Shown piece by piece: positions 33,074 to 42,898 of a DNA stretch of 64,000 nucleotides. The notes under the pieces are model-generated. The model did not search any database and was not told where the DNA came from. It was given only the letters and a program-made list of their open reading frames with translations. Source of the stretch: Kumtagia sp963829135 (GTDB lineage Bacteria > Pseudomonadota > Alphaproteobacteria > Rhizobiales > Rhizobiaceae); contig CAWHHO010000005.1 in the NCBI GenBank assembly GCA_963829135.1, positions 744,001 to 808,000 of the forward strand, read 5' to 3'. How positions within the stretch are numbered: position 1 is the stretch's first letter; every line of letters starts with the position of its first letter. The translations under genes were made by a program, and so were the position numbers.

Positions 33074-34642
33074 TTACTCGGCGGGCTGGAGGCGCGGTGC
33101 CCGTGGCGCCATATCTTCAATGAAGGCGAAAACGTTCGGTCCCTTTCGGATGGCGGCCAGCATCAGCCTGACCTCGATGACCGCCAGGACGCCGTAAACG
33201 ACCGTGAAACCCGCAATGGTGAGAACAAGATCTGCGATGCCGAGCTCCGAAGTCGCCAGGAAGGTTGGCAGCACGCCTTCGATGATCCAGGGCTGGCGAC
33301 CGAACTCCGCGTCGAACCAGCCGACCTCCGCCGCGATCCAGGGCAGCGGCATTGCCAGCAACGCCATGCGGAGCAGCCATTTCGGTGCTTCCGCCTCGCG
33401 CATCGTGTGCCAGAGCGAAACGACGAAGACGGCGAGCAGGACGAAGCTGCAGAGCACCATCAAACGGAAAGTGAAGAACAGGGAAGGCACGTGCGGTACC
33501 GTTGACCACGCCGCATCCCTGATCTGTTGATCGTTTGCCTGCCGGGGATCCTCGACATACTGCTTTAGCAGCAGCGCATATCCGAGATCGGCGGCCGCCG
33601 CATCGAAGGCCGCCCGAGCGACGCCATCGGCGCGGTTTTGCTTAAGCGCCTCAAGCGCTGCGTAGGCGGGAATCCCGTTGCGGATACGCTCCTCGGCATG
33701 CGCCACGAGTTCAGTGATGCCTGGGATCTCCTTGTCGATCGAGCGGGTACCGATCAGCCCCATGACCCATGGCACTTGCACGCGGAGACGCGTCTCGCGG
33801 CCCGACTGGCTAGGAATCCCGAAGAGGGTGAACGATGCTGGGGCGGCTTCTGTTTCCCACATGGCCTCCATGGCCGCGAGCTTCATTTTCTGGTTATCGG
33901 TCAACGCGTAGCCACTCTCGTCGCCCAGCACGATGACAGACAGGGCAGACGCAACACCGAAGGCCGAGGCAATGACGAACGAGCGTTTTGCGAGCTCGAT
34001 ATGGCGACCGTGCAGAAGATACCAGGCCGAGACGCCGAGCACAAAGACCGCGCCGCAGACATAGCCGGCCGACACTGTGTGCACGAACTTCGCCTGCGCC
34101 ACCGGATTGAAAAGCACGGCCATGAAGTCAGTGACCTCCATGCGCATGGTATCGGGATTGAAAGCGGCCCCGACCGGATTCTGCATCCATCCATTGGCGA
34201 TCAGAATCCACAGCGCCGAGAAATTGGCGCCGAGGGCCATAAGCCAAGTCACGGCGAGGTGCGCACGGGCGGTGAGCCTCTCCCATCCGAAAAAGAAGAG
34301 GCCGATGAAGGTCGCCTCAAGGAAGAAGGCCATCAGGCCCTCGATGGCGAGCGGCGCGCCGAACACGTCGCCGACATAGTGGGAATAGTACGCCCAGTTC
34401 ATGCCGAACTGGAACTCCATCGTGATGCCGGTGGCGACGCCGAGGGCGAAGTTTATGCCGAACAGCACACCCCAGAACTTCGTCATGTCGCGCCAAATCG
34501 TTCGACGGGTCATCACATAAACCGTCTCCATCATTGCGATGAGGATGGAGAGGCCGAGTGTCAGGGGCACAAAGAGGAAATGATACATTGCCGTCAGCGC
34601 GAATTGCAGCCGGGACAGTTCGACAAGCAGCGGGTCTATCAT
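33074..34642 (-). CDS. cydA: Cytochrome bd ubiquinol oxidase subunit I
   Basis: 522 residues. The N-terminal helix with LSRLQFALTAMYHFLFVPLTLG carries the heme b595 His (MYHF). A long Q-loop follows DESGYALTDNQKMK, of the long-loop type found in E. coli-like oxidases. GRQPWIIEGVLPT lies after the heme b558 region. The complex reduces oxygen with quinol at low oxygen without pumping protons. The promoter side faces cydD across a short gap with a perfect FNR/FixK box. Confidence 0.96.
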   Translation of the reverse strand: MIDPLLVELSRLQFALTAMYHFLFVPLTLGLSILIAMMETVYVMTRRTIWRDMTKFWGVLFGINFALGVATGITMEFQFGMNWAYYSHYVGDVFGAPLAIEGLMAFFLEATFIGLFFFGWERLTARAHLAVTWLMALGANFSALWILIANGWMQNPVGAAFNPDTMRMEVTDFMAVLFNPVAQAKFVHTVSAGYVCGAVFVLGVSAWYLLHGRHIELAKRSFVIASAFGVASALSVIVLGDESGYALTDNQKMKLAAMEAMWETEAAPASFTLFGIPSQSGRETRLRVQVPWVMGLIGTRSIDKEIPGITELVAHAEERIRNGIPAYAALEALKQNRADGVARAAFDAAAADLGYALLLKQYVEDPRQANDQQIRDAAWSTVPHVPSLFFTFRLMVLCSFVLLAVFVVSLWHTMREAEAPKWLLRMALLAMPLPWIAAEVGWFDAEFGRQPWIIEGVLPTFLATSELGIADLVLTIAGFTVVYGVLAVIEVRLMLAAIRKGPNVFAFIEDMAPRAPRLQPAE

Positions 34643-34695
34643 CAGAAGCGTCCTTTCGGGGTGCCTCCTCCTAGACCCACGCGCATGCCTTGCTT

Positions 34696-34709
34696 TTGAT
34701 CTGAATCAA
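34696..34709. promoter_or_regulatory. FNR/FixK box between cydA and cydD
   Basis: TTGATCTGAATCAA matches the consensus TTGAT-N4-ATCAA exactly. It is 54 bases upstream of the cydA ATG and 36 bases upstream of the cydD ATG, so it could act on both divergent operons. The Cys-cluster regulator at 30387 is the obvious ligand-binding candidate. Confidence 0.85.
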
Positions 34710-34744
34710 TTGCCTTCAGCCGCCTGCGTGAGAGAACCCGGCGC

Positions 34745-36343
34745 ATGACTTGGACATCCGCGCCAGCACGCCCGAAACCGCCGACTTCTCATTTTACCGC
34801 GATGGATCGCGCCCGCGCTGCGGTCTCACCCGGTTTGCGGCAACTGCTCGCATGGCAGGTCGCACGGACGATCCTGCGGCTGAGCTTTGCGGCAGCGACC
34901 GCCGTCCTCGTCGGGCAGCTCGTCATGGGCCGCGAGGTGCAGACATGGCTTCCTATCGCCATTTCAGCACTGCTTGCCGCGGCCACGGTGGCAGGGCTTA
35001 TGTCCAACCGCGTCCAGATGCAAACGGAGTACACTGTCGCGACAGACCTGAGAGCTGGGGCGGCCGCTGTGCTTCGGGACATGCATGTGCGGGCTCTTCG
35101 ATCCATTCCCGCCGGCACGCTCACTATGAGCATGCAGCGGCACCCGCCGGCGGTGGCGGCACTTGTCACAAGCCACCGGGCCACCACCTTGATGATGGCC
35201 ATTGGACCGCTGGTCGCCGCGGCGGCCCTGTTTTGCGTTTCATGGCAGGCGGCATTTCTGATGCTCGCACTGACGCCCGTGATGATCGTCTTCTTTGCGC
35301 TGATCGGCGAGACGATCCGCACACGCGCGCACGCGCAGGAAAGCGCTTTTGGCCGGCTTGCGGGCCAATTCGCAGACCGCATCCGCACCCTGCAGACGAT
35401 CCACGCGAATCATGGACTGGCAACCGAGGAGGCAAAGTTGGCAGACCGGCTCCAGGCGTACGCTTCGAACACGATGGCGGTGCTGCGCATCGCCTTCCTG
35501 AACGCCGGCGTTATCGACTTCTTCGCGTCTCTGTCGATCGCGATGCTCGCCGTTTTCCTCGGCCTCGGTCACTTGCATCTGGCGATGATCCCCGGCTTCT
35601 CAAACCTCGAACTCTGGCAAAGCCTGTTCATCTTGATGATCGCGCCCGACTATTTCGCGCCGTTTCGCCGTTTCTCGGAGCAATACCATGCCAAGGCCGA
35701 GGGATTAGCGGCGGCTGCATCGCTCGACCGGCTCCTCAATACCGAAACTCCGGACCTGCCGCGGCTTCCAGCGGTCGAGCACGCGGCCGGCATAGAGCTT
35801 CCGCCGCGGGGCCTCGTTGTCGTTGCCGGCCCGAGCGGTTCGGGCAAATCCACGCTCCTGCGTCGGCTGGCAGACCTCGAACAGGCGACAGGACCTGGCG
35901 AAAACAGTCTGGCCGGGCGCGACATCGCCTGGATTTCGGGCGATTGCTACGTACCCGAGGGCATGCTGGCGAACGCGATCGCTTGGAACACAAGCGGCAT
36001 TTCCCCGGCGATGCTTCGTGATGCTGCAGAAAAAGTCGGGCTCCTAGATACCGAAAAGCTTCCCCTTGGCCTTGATACGCCAGTTGCGGCCGGTGGCGCC
36101 AATCTATCCGGAGGACAAAGATTGCGGATCATTACGGCCCGCGCCATGCTTCGCCAACGCACGATTGTCGCGGACGAGCCCACCGCCAAGCTTGATCACC
36201 GGACATCGACCATGATCCGTAGCGCGCTGCGCGACATGGCCGCGACGCGGCTGGTTCTCCTCGCAACCCATGACCGCGACCTCATCGCTTTTGCAGATCG
36301 CCTGATCGACCTCTCCCCTGGCGCGGCTATGGAGGCGGCCTAA
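34745..36343 (+). CDS. cydD: Thiol reductant ABC exporter subunit CydD
   Basis: 532 residues: an N-terminal membrane domain of about six helices and a C-terminal nucleotide-binding domain. Walker A is GPSGSGKST (~362-370), the signature is LSGGQRLRII, and Walker B is TIVADEPTAKLD. CydDC exports cysteine/glutathione to the periplasm, needed for assembly of cytochrome bd. It lies divergent from cydA and two bases before cydC. Confidence 0.93.
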   Translation: MTWTSAPARPKPPTSHFTAMDRARAAVSPGLRQLLAWQVARTILRLSFAAATAVLVGQLVMGREVQTWLPIAISALLAAATVAGLMSNRVQMQTEYTVATDLRAGAAAVLRDMHVRALRSIPAGTLTMSMQRHPPAVAALVTSHRATTLMMAIGPLVAAAALFCVSWQAAFLMLALTPVMIVFFALIGETIRTRAHAQESAFGRLAGQFADRIRTLQTIHANHGLATEEAKLADRLQAYASNTMAVLRIAFLNAGVIDFFASLSIAMLAVFLGLGHLHLAMIPGFSNLELWQSLFILMIAPDYFAPFRRFSEQYHAKAEGLAAAASLDRLLNTETPDLPRLPAVEHAAGIELPPRGLVVVAGPSGSGKSTLLRRLADLEQATGPGENSLAGRDIAWISGDCYVPEGMLANAIAWNTSGISPAMLRDAAEKVGLLDTEKLPLGLDTPVAAGGANLSGGQRLRIITARAMLRQRTIVADEPTAKLDHRTSTMIRSALRDMAATRLVLLATHDRDLIAFADRLIDLSPGAAMEAA

Positions 36344-36345
36344 AG

Positions 36346-37965
36346 GTGGCGAACGCATTCCCTTCAACCAGAGAAGTTTTGCCGGCCAATCCGGCAGGAG
36401 CCAGTTCGCCGTGGCGATTTACCATGGCGCTGGCGTTGGCGGGGCTCGTATGCGGTCTGCTGCTTGGCGGCTTGTCTGCATGGTTCCTGGGTTCAGTCGC
36501 TCTCGCCGGCCTGTCAGCTGCGGCTTTCACCTTCAACTTCCACATTCCGGGCGCGTTGGTGCGGCTATTTGCAATCGGTCGCACGGCCGCCAGGTACGGC
36601 GAACGGCTTGTCGGCCACAAGGCAGCCCTGATGGATCAAGTTGTGCGCCGCGTCGCCCTCTTCCGAGCCATGGCCGGCTCTCCCGCAATCCGCCGGACGG
36701 GATGGCAACTTGGCGACGAGGCGAGGCTGATGGACTACCTCGATGACGTCGAGGACCTCGACTATGCGAGATTGCGGGTCGACCTGCCGGCGGCGACCCT
36801 TGGGTGCGGGCTGATCGGCGGCCTCATCGCCACGGCAATCGTGACACCGCTGGCGCTGCTGCCGATCGGTTTTGTGCTTCTCGCGGTCCTGCTTTCGGGG
36901 ATCAGACTGGCAGGGGCTGGCGCGGCGGCATGGAGGCATCGCCGAGCCTTGCAACGCTCGGGTGCCGAGCGCCTTGGCATGGCCATTGCGTCAGCCATAC
37001 CCTTGCGGGCTGAAGGCGCGTGGCCGGCAGCCGTTGAGGGCGCGCTTGACCCATTGTCCCAGGGCGAGCGGAGAATGCTGGCGGTATCCCGCCAGCAAGC
37101 GACGGTCGACGCGCTTACCTCCTTGCTCGGATCTGTCGCCCTTCTCAGCATCGTCGGCGTCAGCTGGTGGTCGGGGCTACACGGTGAGGCGTTGCTCGTG
37201 CCGGTCTTCCTGGGCTTTGCCTGGTTTGCCCTTGGCGAAACCATGCAGGATACCTCCCGAATGCTGGTGGCGCGTTTTCGCCGCCAGGCCGCGCAGGCGG
37301 AAACCCGGACTTGGACGAATGTCGTGTCCTGTGTCCGACCAGGGAACCCAACTCCGTCTTCGCTCCGGACGTTGCGACTCTCTACATTGTCGCGCCGCGC
37401 TCCGGACGGCCGGCCAATCGGCGAGCCTATCACGATGCGCTTGCACGCGGGCCGGCCCACGGTGCTAGCCGGCGCCAGCGGCTGCGGCAAGACGAGCCTG
37501 CTGAAGCAGATCGCAGGTTGGATCGGAAGCGATTCGATTGCCGGCGATGCCAAGCTTCTTTCTGCCACAGACCGTCAGGCGGCCTCGTGCTTCTGTCCGC
37601 ATGACGCGGCGGTCCTTGCCGATACGGTACGCGCCAACCTCTTTGCATCCCCCGCCTCCGACGTTGAACTTTGGCAGGCGCTCACGGCCGTCGAAATGAA
37701 TGAGCGGATTGAGCAGGCGGGCGGACTCGACGCCTGGATCACGCAGGACCTGCTGTCGCTGGGCGAGGCACAGCGGCTGAACCTGGCGCGCGCCTGGCTG
37801 TCGGACAGGCCCTTGGTGTTACTCGACGAACCGACCGAGCATATCGACCACGAGCAGGGCGCACGGATCCTGAACCGGCTCTTGGCCCATTTGCGAAATC
37901 GAATCGTTGTGCTTTCGAGCCATCGCGCCTTCAACCTTCCGCATACAACCACAATATGCCTGTGA
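36346..37965 (+). CDS. cydC: Thiol reductant ABC exporter subunit CydC
   Basis: 539 residues with a GTG start two bases after cydD. The membrane domain includes ARYGERLVGHKAAL, typical of CydC. The nucleotide-binding domain has Walker A GASGCGKTS (~376-384) and Walker B PLVLLDEPTEHID, but the signature is LSLGEAQRLN, not LSGGQ, as is usual for the degenerate half of such heterodimers. Partner of CydD. Confidence 0.93.
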   Translation: MANAFPSTREVLPANPAGASSPWRFTMALALAGLVCGLLLGGLSAWFLGSVALAGLSAAAFTFNFHIPGALVRLFAIGRTAARYGERLVGHKAALMDQVVRRVALFRAMAGSPAIRRTGWQLGDEARLMDYLDDVEDLDYARLRVDLPAATLGCGLIGGLIATAIVTPLALLPIGFVLLAVLLSGIRLAGAGAAAWRHRRALQRSGAERLGMAIASAIPLRAEGAWPAAVEGALDPLSQGERRMLAVSRQQATVDALTSLLGSVALLSIVGVSWWSGLHGEALLVPVFLGFAWFALGETMQDTSRMLVARFRRQAAQAETRTWTNVVSCVRPGNPTPSSLRTLRLSTLSRRAPDGRPIGEPITMRLHAGRPTVLAGASGCGKTSLLKQIAGWIGSDSIAGDAKLLSATDRQAASCFCPHDAAVLADTVRANLFASPASDVELWQALTAVEMNERIEQAGGLDAWITQDLLSLGEAQRLNLARAWLSDRPLVLLDEPTEHIDHEQGARILNRLLAHLRNRIVVLSSHRAFNLPHTTTICL

Positions 37966-38380
37966 GGGGCGCCTGGGCGTTCCAGGAATGAACGAGATCA
38001 ACATTCCCCTTACGCTTTTTGATTGATGTCTTGATCAAGCTGGAGCGACGGACCTGATCGGCCTGAACAGGAGAGCCCCCATGAACCGGAAGCTCGTGGA
38101 ACGCATCATCTGAAAGCGAGGCAGCGGTTGGAGCGAAGAATAATTCTTCTCCAAACTGTCCCGATTTTAGAAATCAGAACTTCGCTTCCGCGCCGTTTAT
38201 GGTGAATTATGGAGGCGCCATCCTGATCTCCCATTTGGATGACACACCCCTCTGGAGGCATTGACCTTCTTCTGGCCGGCCGCTCCTCGCGTCCGGCCTT
38301 TTTATTTCTGGCCTCGGTAGAGCGGATCGGTTGAGCGCAATGGTTGCCGGAGGACGCTACGATCGGACTAGAGGTGTGGA
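37966..38380 (+). other. Leader-like intergenic region with a ten-codon ORF and hairpin
   Basis: 415 bases after cydC. A tiny frame at 38081-38113 (MNRKLVERII) has an excellent AGGAG seven bases upstream. About 15 bases later, 38128-38154 can fold into a bulged hairpin (TTGGAG..AAGAAT with ATTCTT CTCCAA). A terminator follows at 38274. The layout resembles a leader peptide or a small RNA gene, but no known family is recognised. No larger gene is present. Confidence 0.4.
38274..38306 (+). terminator. Rho-independent terminator
   Basis: GGCCGG (38274-38279) pairs with CCGGCC (38293-38298), followed at once by TTTTTATTT. This is the clearest intrinsic terminator in the window, on the plus strand. 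It may end cydDC transcription or a small transcript from the region before it. Confidence 0.75.
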
Positions 38381-38524
38381 ATGGCCATAATGGGCGATAC
38401 GCGACATTGCTTCGAACCAGCATGGGGTCAGGATATCGCGAGCTGGGCCGGGCCAGCGGCGGCTTTCGCGATCTACCTGATCGTGATCGGTTTCCATATC
38501 TGGTTCATCTCAAAGCATCTGTAG
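38381..38524 (+). CDS. Small single-helix membrane protein
   Basis: 47 residues starting MAIMGDTRHCFEPAWGQD, then a hydrophobic helix (AAAFAIYLIVIGFHIWFI) and the tail SKHL. A GAGG site lies about seven bases upstream of the ATG at 38381; a second in-frame ATG is at 38390. The composition is much more protein-like than that of the overlapping frames. It follows an intrinsic terminator, so it has its own promoter if it is expressed. Unknown function; too short for sure assignment. Confidence 0.5.
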   Translation: MAIMGDTRHCFEPAWGQDIASWAGPAAAFAIYLIVIGFHIWFISKHL

Positions 38525-38576
38525 ACGAAAGCCTATGGCACTCAGCGCACGATCGGCAGCACTAACGGGAGTTGCC

Positions 38577-39456
38577 TCAAACAGGCTCAGCCGAAACATG
38601 AATTGCTGCCGCCTGATTTGCGGATGACAGCGAGGCAGCGAACGAGTGCCGCGCGGCGATCGAACTGGCGAGTGCGCCGACGAAAACATCCCCGGCCCCA
38701 TGTGTGCTCACCAGTTTGACCGGAAGTGCGGGGAGGCTGATAGGCTGCCCTGATCTCTCAAGCCCGACAACTCCATCTCCGCCCGCAGTCACCACGACTG
38801 CTGGAAAGCGAAGCGAGAGTGCCGTGGCCGCGTCCGTTGCCGAAGCAAGATCGTTCACTTGAACGCCGCAGAGTTGCTCGGCCTCGATTGCGTTCACGAT
38901 CAATACGTCGACGAGAGCGAGGAAATCGTCCGACATCTGCCGGTAAGGCGCCGCGTTGACGCAGACGGTTGCCCCCGCCTTGCGCGCCGCAGTGGCTGCC
39001 ACGATGTTCACCGATTCCGGCATCTCATTCTGAAGAATGAGCACGCCCGCATCCCGCCACAAGTTTTCGTCGGCGATTACTCCCGATATCACTGTGCAGG
39101 TTGGCGCCCGACACGATGACCGCGCCATAGTCTCCGCCGGCGTCGGAAATCGCCACACTCATGCCGGAGCCAACGCCATCGAGGCAGCCCACCCATGAGG
39201 CGTCCACGCCTCCTGCTTCTAGCGCTTTCAACAGATACCGCCCGAAATCGTCGTCGCCTACGGCCCCGACCATTCTTACTTCGGCGCCGGCTTTGGCCGC
39301 GGCGACTGCCTGGTTGCCGCCCTTGCCACCAAATTTCGGGCGCCAAGCGTAGCCCGCAACCGTTTCGCCCTTGCGAGGCCGGTCCGGGGCATCGACCATG
39401 ATGTCATAGTGAAGGCTTCCCACCACGACGATAACCGGCTTGCCGGAGTTACTCAT
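38577..39456 (-). pseudogene. Frameshifted ribokinase-family (PfkB) sugar kinase
   Basis: The start at 39456 overlaps the RpiR gene stop by four bases. The N-terminal half has VVVGSLHYDIMVDAPDRP and the substrate motif GGKGGNQAVAAAKAG. Near 39080-39095, after ANLHSDIG, one extra base shifts the frame. The rest continues GVIADENLWRDAG to the catalytic THGAGDVFVGAL with the expected Asp base. Joined, it is about 292 residues, normal for ribokinase. It phosphorylates the sugar imported by the adjacent ABC system. Confidence 0.85.
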
Positions 39457-40323
39457 GTTGTCCGCCGTTTGTTGGTTACTGCGCCCATGGTCGCTGCCAG
39501 GTTGCGCTCGGCAAGATCCAGATCCCGTTGCGCGACGGCCGCGAACACGGCGTCGAAAATGACAAGTTGTGCAATGCGCGCTGCAGCGTTTTCTCCCAGC
39601 AGGGGTGATCCCTGCGCGGTGGAGCACAGCACTACATCCGCGATGGAGGCGAGAGGCGAGGTCGCGTAGTTCGTCAGCGCGATGGTTCGCGCGCCGCGTT
39701 TGCGTGCCAGTTCGAGCGGCTCGATCACAGCGGTCGTCGTGCCGGAGTGCGAGAAACCAATTGCCACGTCGCCATCTCCCAGAAGAGACGCCGACATCAA
39801 CATCATATGCGTATCGTCAAAAACGCTTGTCCGAACGCCGATGCGAAGAAACTTGTGTGCCACGTCCCGGGCAATCTGGGCCGAGCCGCCGATGCCGTAC
39901 AGATCGCGCTGGCGGGCATGAAAGATCAGGTCTGCTGCACGTTCGAAAGCCTGGGCATCAAAGATAGCAAGAGTTTCCTCCAACGCGTGCATGGACGTGC
40001 GGAAGACCTTTTGCGCCAGTTCTTTCCCCTTGTCTTCCGGGGAAAGCTCGTGGTGAAGATCAGCCGTCGGCTGACGGTTGTAGTCGTCGAGCGCGGTACG
40101 AAAGTCCCTGAAGCCTGCGAACCCCAGCTTCTTCACGATCTTGACAATCATCGCCTCAGATACCCCCGCATCCTGGGCAACCGACTTCAGTGGAGATGTT
40201 CGCATCGAAATCACGTCGTCCCAGCATCGTTTCCACGACGCGTGCCTCCAGAGGGGTAAGGTGGGGCATCATCATCCGGATGCGTGGCCCCACCGTCCGT
40301 GGATCGTTGAATACGATGTTCAT
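39453..40323 (-). pseudogene. Frameshifted RpiR-family regulator
   Basis: The true start is the ATG at 40323, overlapping the permease stop by four bases. The first ~38 residues (MNIVFNDPRTVGPRI through LTPLEARVVETMLGRRD) are in one frame. Around 40205-40215 one extra base moves the reading to SPLKSVAQDAGVSEAMIVKIVKKLGF, the second half of the RpiR helix-turn-helix. The SIS sugar-phosphate-binding domain follows (IGGSAQIARDVAHKF, ASLLGDGDVAIGFSHSG). It should regulate this sugar operon in response to a sugar phosphate. Repeated GTGAAGT half-sites at 45021-45052 are a candidate operator. Confidence 0.82.
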
Positions 40324-41297
40324 TCGCGGCCCCTTGTCGCCCGATCAACCAGCATTGCGGCGAGGATGATAAGGCCAGTGGCGAGAAGTTGGTAGAACGC
40401 TTGCACATTCATCAGCGTAAGGCCGTTCCGCAGGCTACCCAGGATGATTGCTCCCAAGAGGGTTCCCACAATTGAACCCTTACCTCCCATGAGTGACGCA
40501 CCACCGATGGCCGCGGCAGCAATTGCGTCGAGTTCCCAAAGATTGCCAAGTGTCGGGTCGGCGGCACCAAGGCGACCGACCAAAATCAAACCAGCGACCG
40601 ACGCCAAGCCACCCGAGATCACGTAGCTGGCAATCTTGGTCATCGCCACCGGTACGCCGGCGATGCGCGAAGCTTCCTGGTTGCCCCCGACCGCGAGAAA
40701 ATACTCTCCGAGCGGGGTCTTGTTCAGCAACACCCACACCGCCGCCGCCAGAACGGCAATTATGACAACCGGGCTTGGAACTCCCCCAATCGACGAATTT
40801 GTCAGGGCACGGAATTCCGGTGGTATTCCGAAAATAGGGTTGCCGCCGGTGTAGATGAGGGCGATCGCCCGATAAAGGGACAGGGTTCCGAGCGTCACGA
40901 TAAAAGGCTGCAGCCCGCCATAAGCGACAAGCGCTCCGTTCAGCGCTCCAGCGGCCATGCCGGCCGCAAGGGCGAGCGGGATCGCTGCAATGATGGGCAC
41001 TCCTGCCGCCATGAGAACCGCGACAACGACTGCGGCGATTGCGGCGGTCGGCCCGACCGACAAATCAATGCCTCCTGCAATAATCACCAGCGTCATTCCC
41101 AGCGCCACGCAGGCGTTGATCGACGACTGTTGCAGAATGTTGAGAATGTTCGGCTGGGTCAGAAAGTTCGGGCTGAGTACCGAGAACACGACCACGATCA
41201 CCAGCAGTCCCATCAGAGTGCCGGCATCGCGGATGCCGACCGGGAAGGAAAACTTTCGTGATGTCGAGTTGACTGTGGCACCGTTGGACGTGGACAT
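40320..41297 (-). CDS. Sugar ABC transporter permease (RbsC type)
   Basis: 325 residues, about eight to ten membrane segments. IAGGIDLSVGPTAAIAAV and IGGASLMGGKGSIVGTLLGA are the family signatures. It is the only undamaged gene of the operon. It starts three bases after the end of the ATPase gene and overlaps the RpiR start by four bases. Confidence 0.92.
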   Translation of the reverse strand: MSTSNGATVNSTSRKFSFPVGIRDAGTLMGLLVIVVVFSVLSPNFLTQPNILNILQQSSINACVALGMTLVIIAGGIDLSVGPTAAIAAVVVAVLMAAGVPIIAAIPLALAAGMAAGALNGALVAYGGLQPFIVTLGTLSLYRAIALIYTGGNPIFGIPPEFRALTNSSIGGVPSPVVIIAVLAAAVWVLLNKTPLGEYFLAVGGNQEASRIAGVPVAMTKIASYVISGGLASVAGLILVGRLGAADPTLGNLWELDAIAAAAIGGASLMGGKGSIVGTLLGAIILGSLRNGLTLMNVQAFYQLLATGLIILAAMLVDRATRGRE

Positions 41298-41300
41298 GGC

Positions 41301-42828
41301 TCAGGACCTTGCAACGAGGGGAGAATGGGACTGGGACGACTGCGGCACGGCAAGGGCCACAATGGCCTCTTCGCGAGAGGTGTCCCGCTCTAGAACGCCG
41401 GCGATGCGACCTTCGCGCATTACCAGCACCCGATCGGCAACCCGCATGATCTCGGGCAACTCGGAAGAAACAACGATCACGCTGCGGCCTTCCTTGGCCA
41501 ACCGCTCGATCAATGAATAGATTTCCGCCTTGGCGCCGACATCAATGCCGCGGGTCGGCTCATCGAACAGAAGGATGCGTGCACCTGCAGCGATCCAGCG
41601 GCCGATGATCGCCTTCTGCTGGTTGCCGCCGGAAAACTGTCCGATCGGCCGCTCGATATCAAGTGGACGGAGATTGAGGTCCTGCATCAAAGCCAGGCTC
41701 TCTTTCGCAATTGCCTTGCGACGAACAAAACCAAATCGCGAAAACCGACGCATCGATGGCAGCGCGATATTGCTCCTCACAGACCGGCGCGCAACGATGC
41801 CTTCCCGCTTGCGTTCTTCGGGAAGAAGTCCGAGCCCTTCGGCGATCGCTGCACGCGGATTGCCAAGCGGCAATGGGCGCCTTTCAGGCGGATTTCGCCC
41901 TCCTCGGGCTGATCCACTCCGGCAATCAGGCGGAGGAGTTCGGTTCTTCCCGCGCCGACGAGGCCGGAGATGCCCAGGACCTCGCCCACGATGGAGTTCG
42001 AAACTAGCGTCGCGAACCGCTGTTCCCCGTGAAAGCCCCCTAACCTCAAGGATGACTTTACTTTTGCAAACCCCTTGTGTTCGGCGGCAGCCAATTCGCG
42101 ACCCACCATTCTTGCGATGACCGCGCTTTCACTGGTGTCTTTCATCACGACATCGATGACCTTGCGGCCGTCGCGAAGGATCGTCGCGGTCTCGCAGACG
42201 CGGAAGACTTCGTCCATCTTGTGCGAAACATAGATGATCGAGACGCCCTTGCGCGGCGAGATCGGCAATCAGGACAGCCAGTCGGTCGAACTCTGCCGGG
42301 GTTAGGCTCGATGTTGGCTCGTCCATGGCCAGAACCTTGGCGTCCTCCATCATGGCGCGCGCGATTTCGACGATCTGCCGCTGCGCCACTTTCAAGTTGC
42401 GAATGGGCGCGGAAGGATCAATGGATGGGTCGAGCGGCGCAAGCGCTTCCGCTGCAGCTCGCTCCTGCAGCCGGCGCGCCACGAACAACCCGCCGGAAGT
42501 CTTGAGGGGCGGCCCAGAAACATGTTTTGCGCAACGGTCAGTTCCGGCACGTGTTGAAGTTCCTGATGGATCATCGCGATGCCGGCGCGTCTCGCCGCCA
42601 CGGGCCCGTGGCCGGCGATCCTGACCCCATCGATCTCGACATGGCCTGAGGATGGCTGCAGGACGCCCGAGAGGATGTTCAGCAGGGTCGACTTCCCCGC
42701 GCCGTTCTCGCCGAGCAAACCGTGGACGGTGCCGCGCTTGACAGTCATGTCGACGCCTTCCAGCGCGCGCACGGGGCCAAAGCTCTTGCCGATATCAGTC
42801 AGCCTGAGCCGTTAAACTGGGGCTCCAT
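41301..42828 (-). pseudogene. Multiply frameshifted RbsA-type sugar ABC ATPase
   Basis: A start at 42828 (MEPQFNGS) has GGGGAGGAG seven bases upstream. Successive frames then carry the normal two-domain order. They are LTDIGKSFGPVRAL with Walker A GENGAGKST; VARAMMEDAKVLAMDEPTSSL (in parts); the linker VSIIYVSHKMDEVF and VLGISGLVGAGRTEL; and the second domain with FSGGNQQK and LLFDEPTRGID. Breaks fall near 42810, 42500, 42265 and 41870. All motifs are intact between breaks, which argues for sequence errors over decay. The joined length is about 500 residues, as expected. Confidence 0.85.
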
Positions 42829-42867
42829 TTGATAACTCCTCCCCGGAAGTTGGATGTGATAGGGCCC

Positions 42868-42891
42868 GGAGCCCGGCCCGGGCCGGGCTCC
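42868..42891 (-). promoter_or_regulatory. Perfect 24-base palindrome between binding-protein and ATPase genes
   Basis: GGAGCCCGGCCC is followed directly by its reverse complement. In the transcript this folds into a very stable stem just after the binding-protein stop (42899) and before the ATPase ribosome site. Such stems often protect the binding-protein mRNA or partly stop transcription, so that the binding protein is made in excess. Confidence 0.6.
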
Positions 42892-42898
42892 TGCTGGC

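Noticed and set aside
33638..34699. Plus-strand open frame opposite cydA
   Set aside because: An antisense shadow, rich in His/Arg/Glu with no hydrophobic core, while cydA is complete.
38344..38565. 73-residue frame overlapping the small membrane protein
   Set aside because: It has no ribosome site and no protein-like pattern, whereas the frame at 38381-38524 has both a GAGG site and a clean membrane helix.
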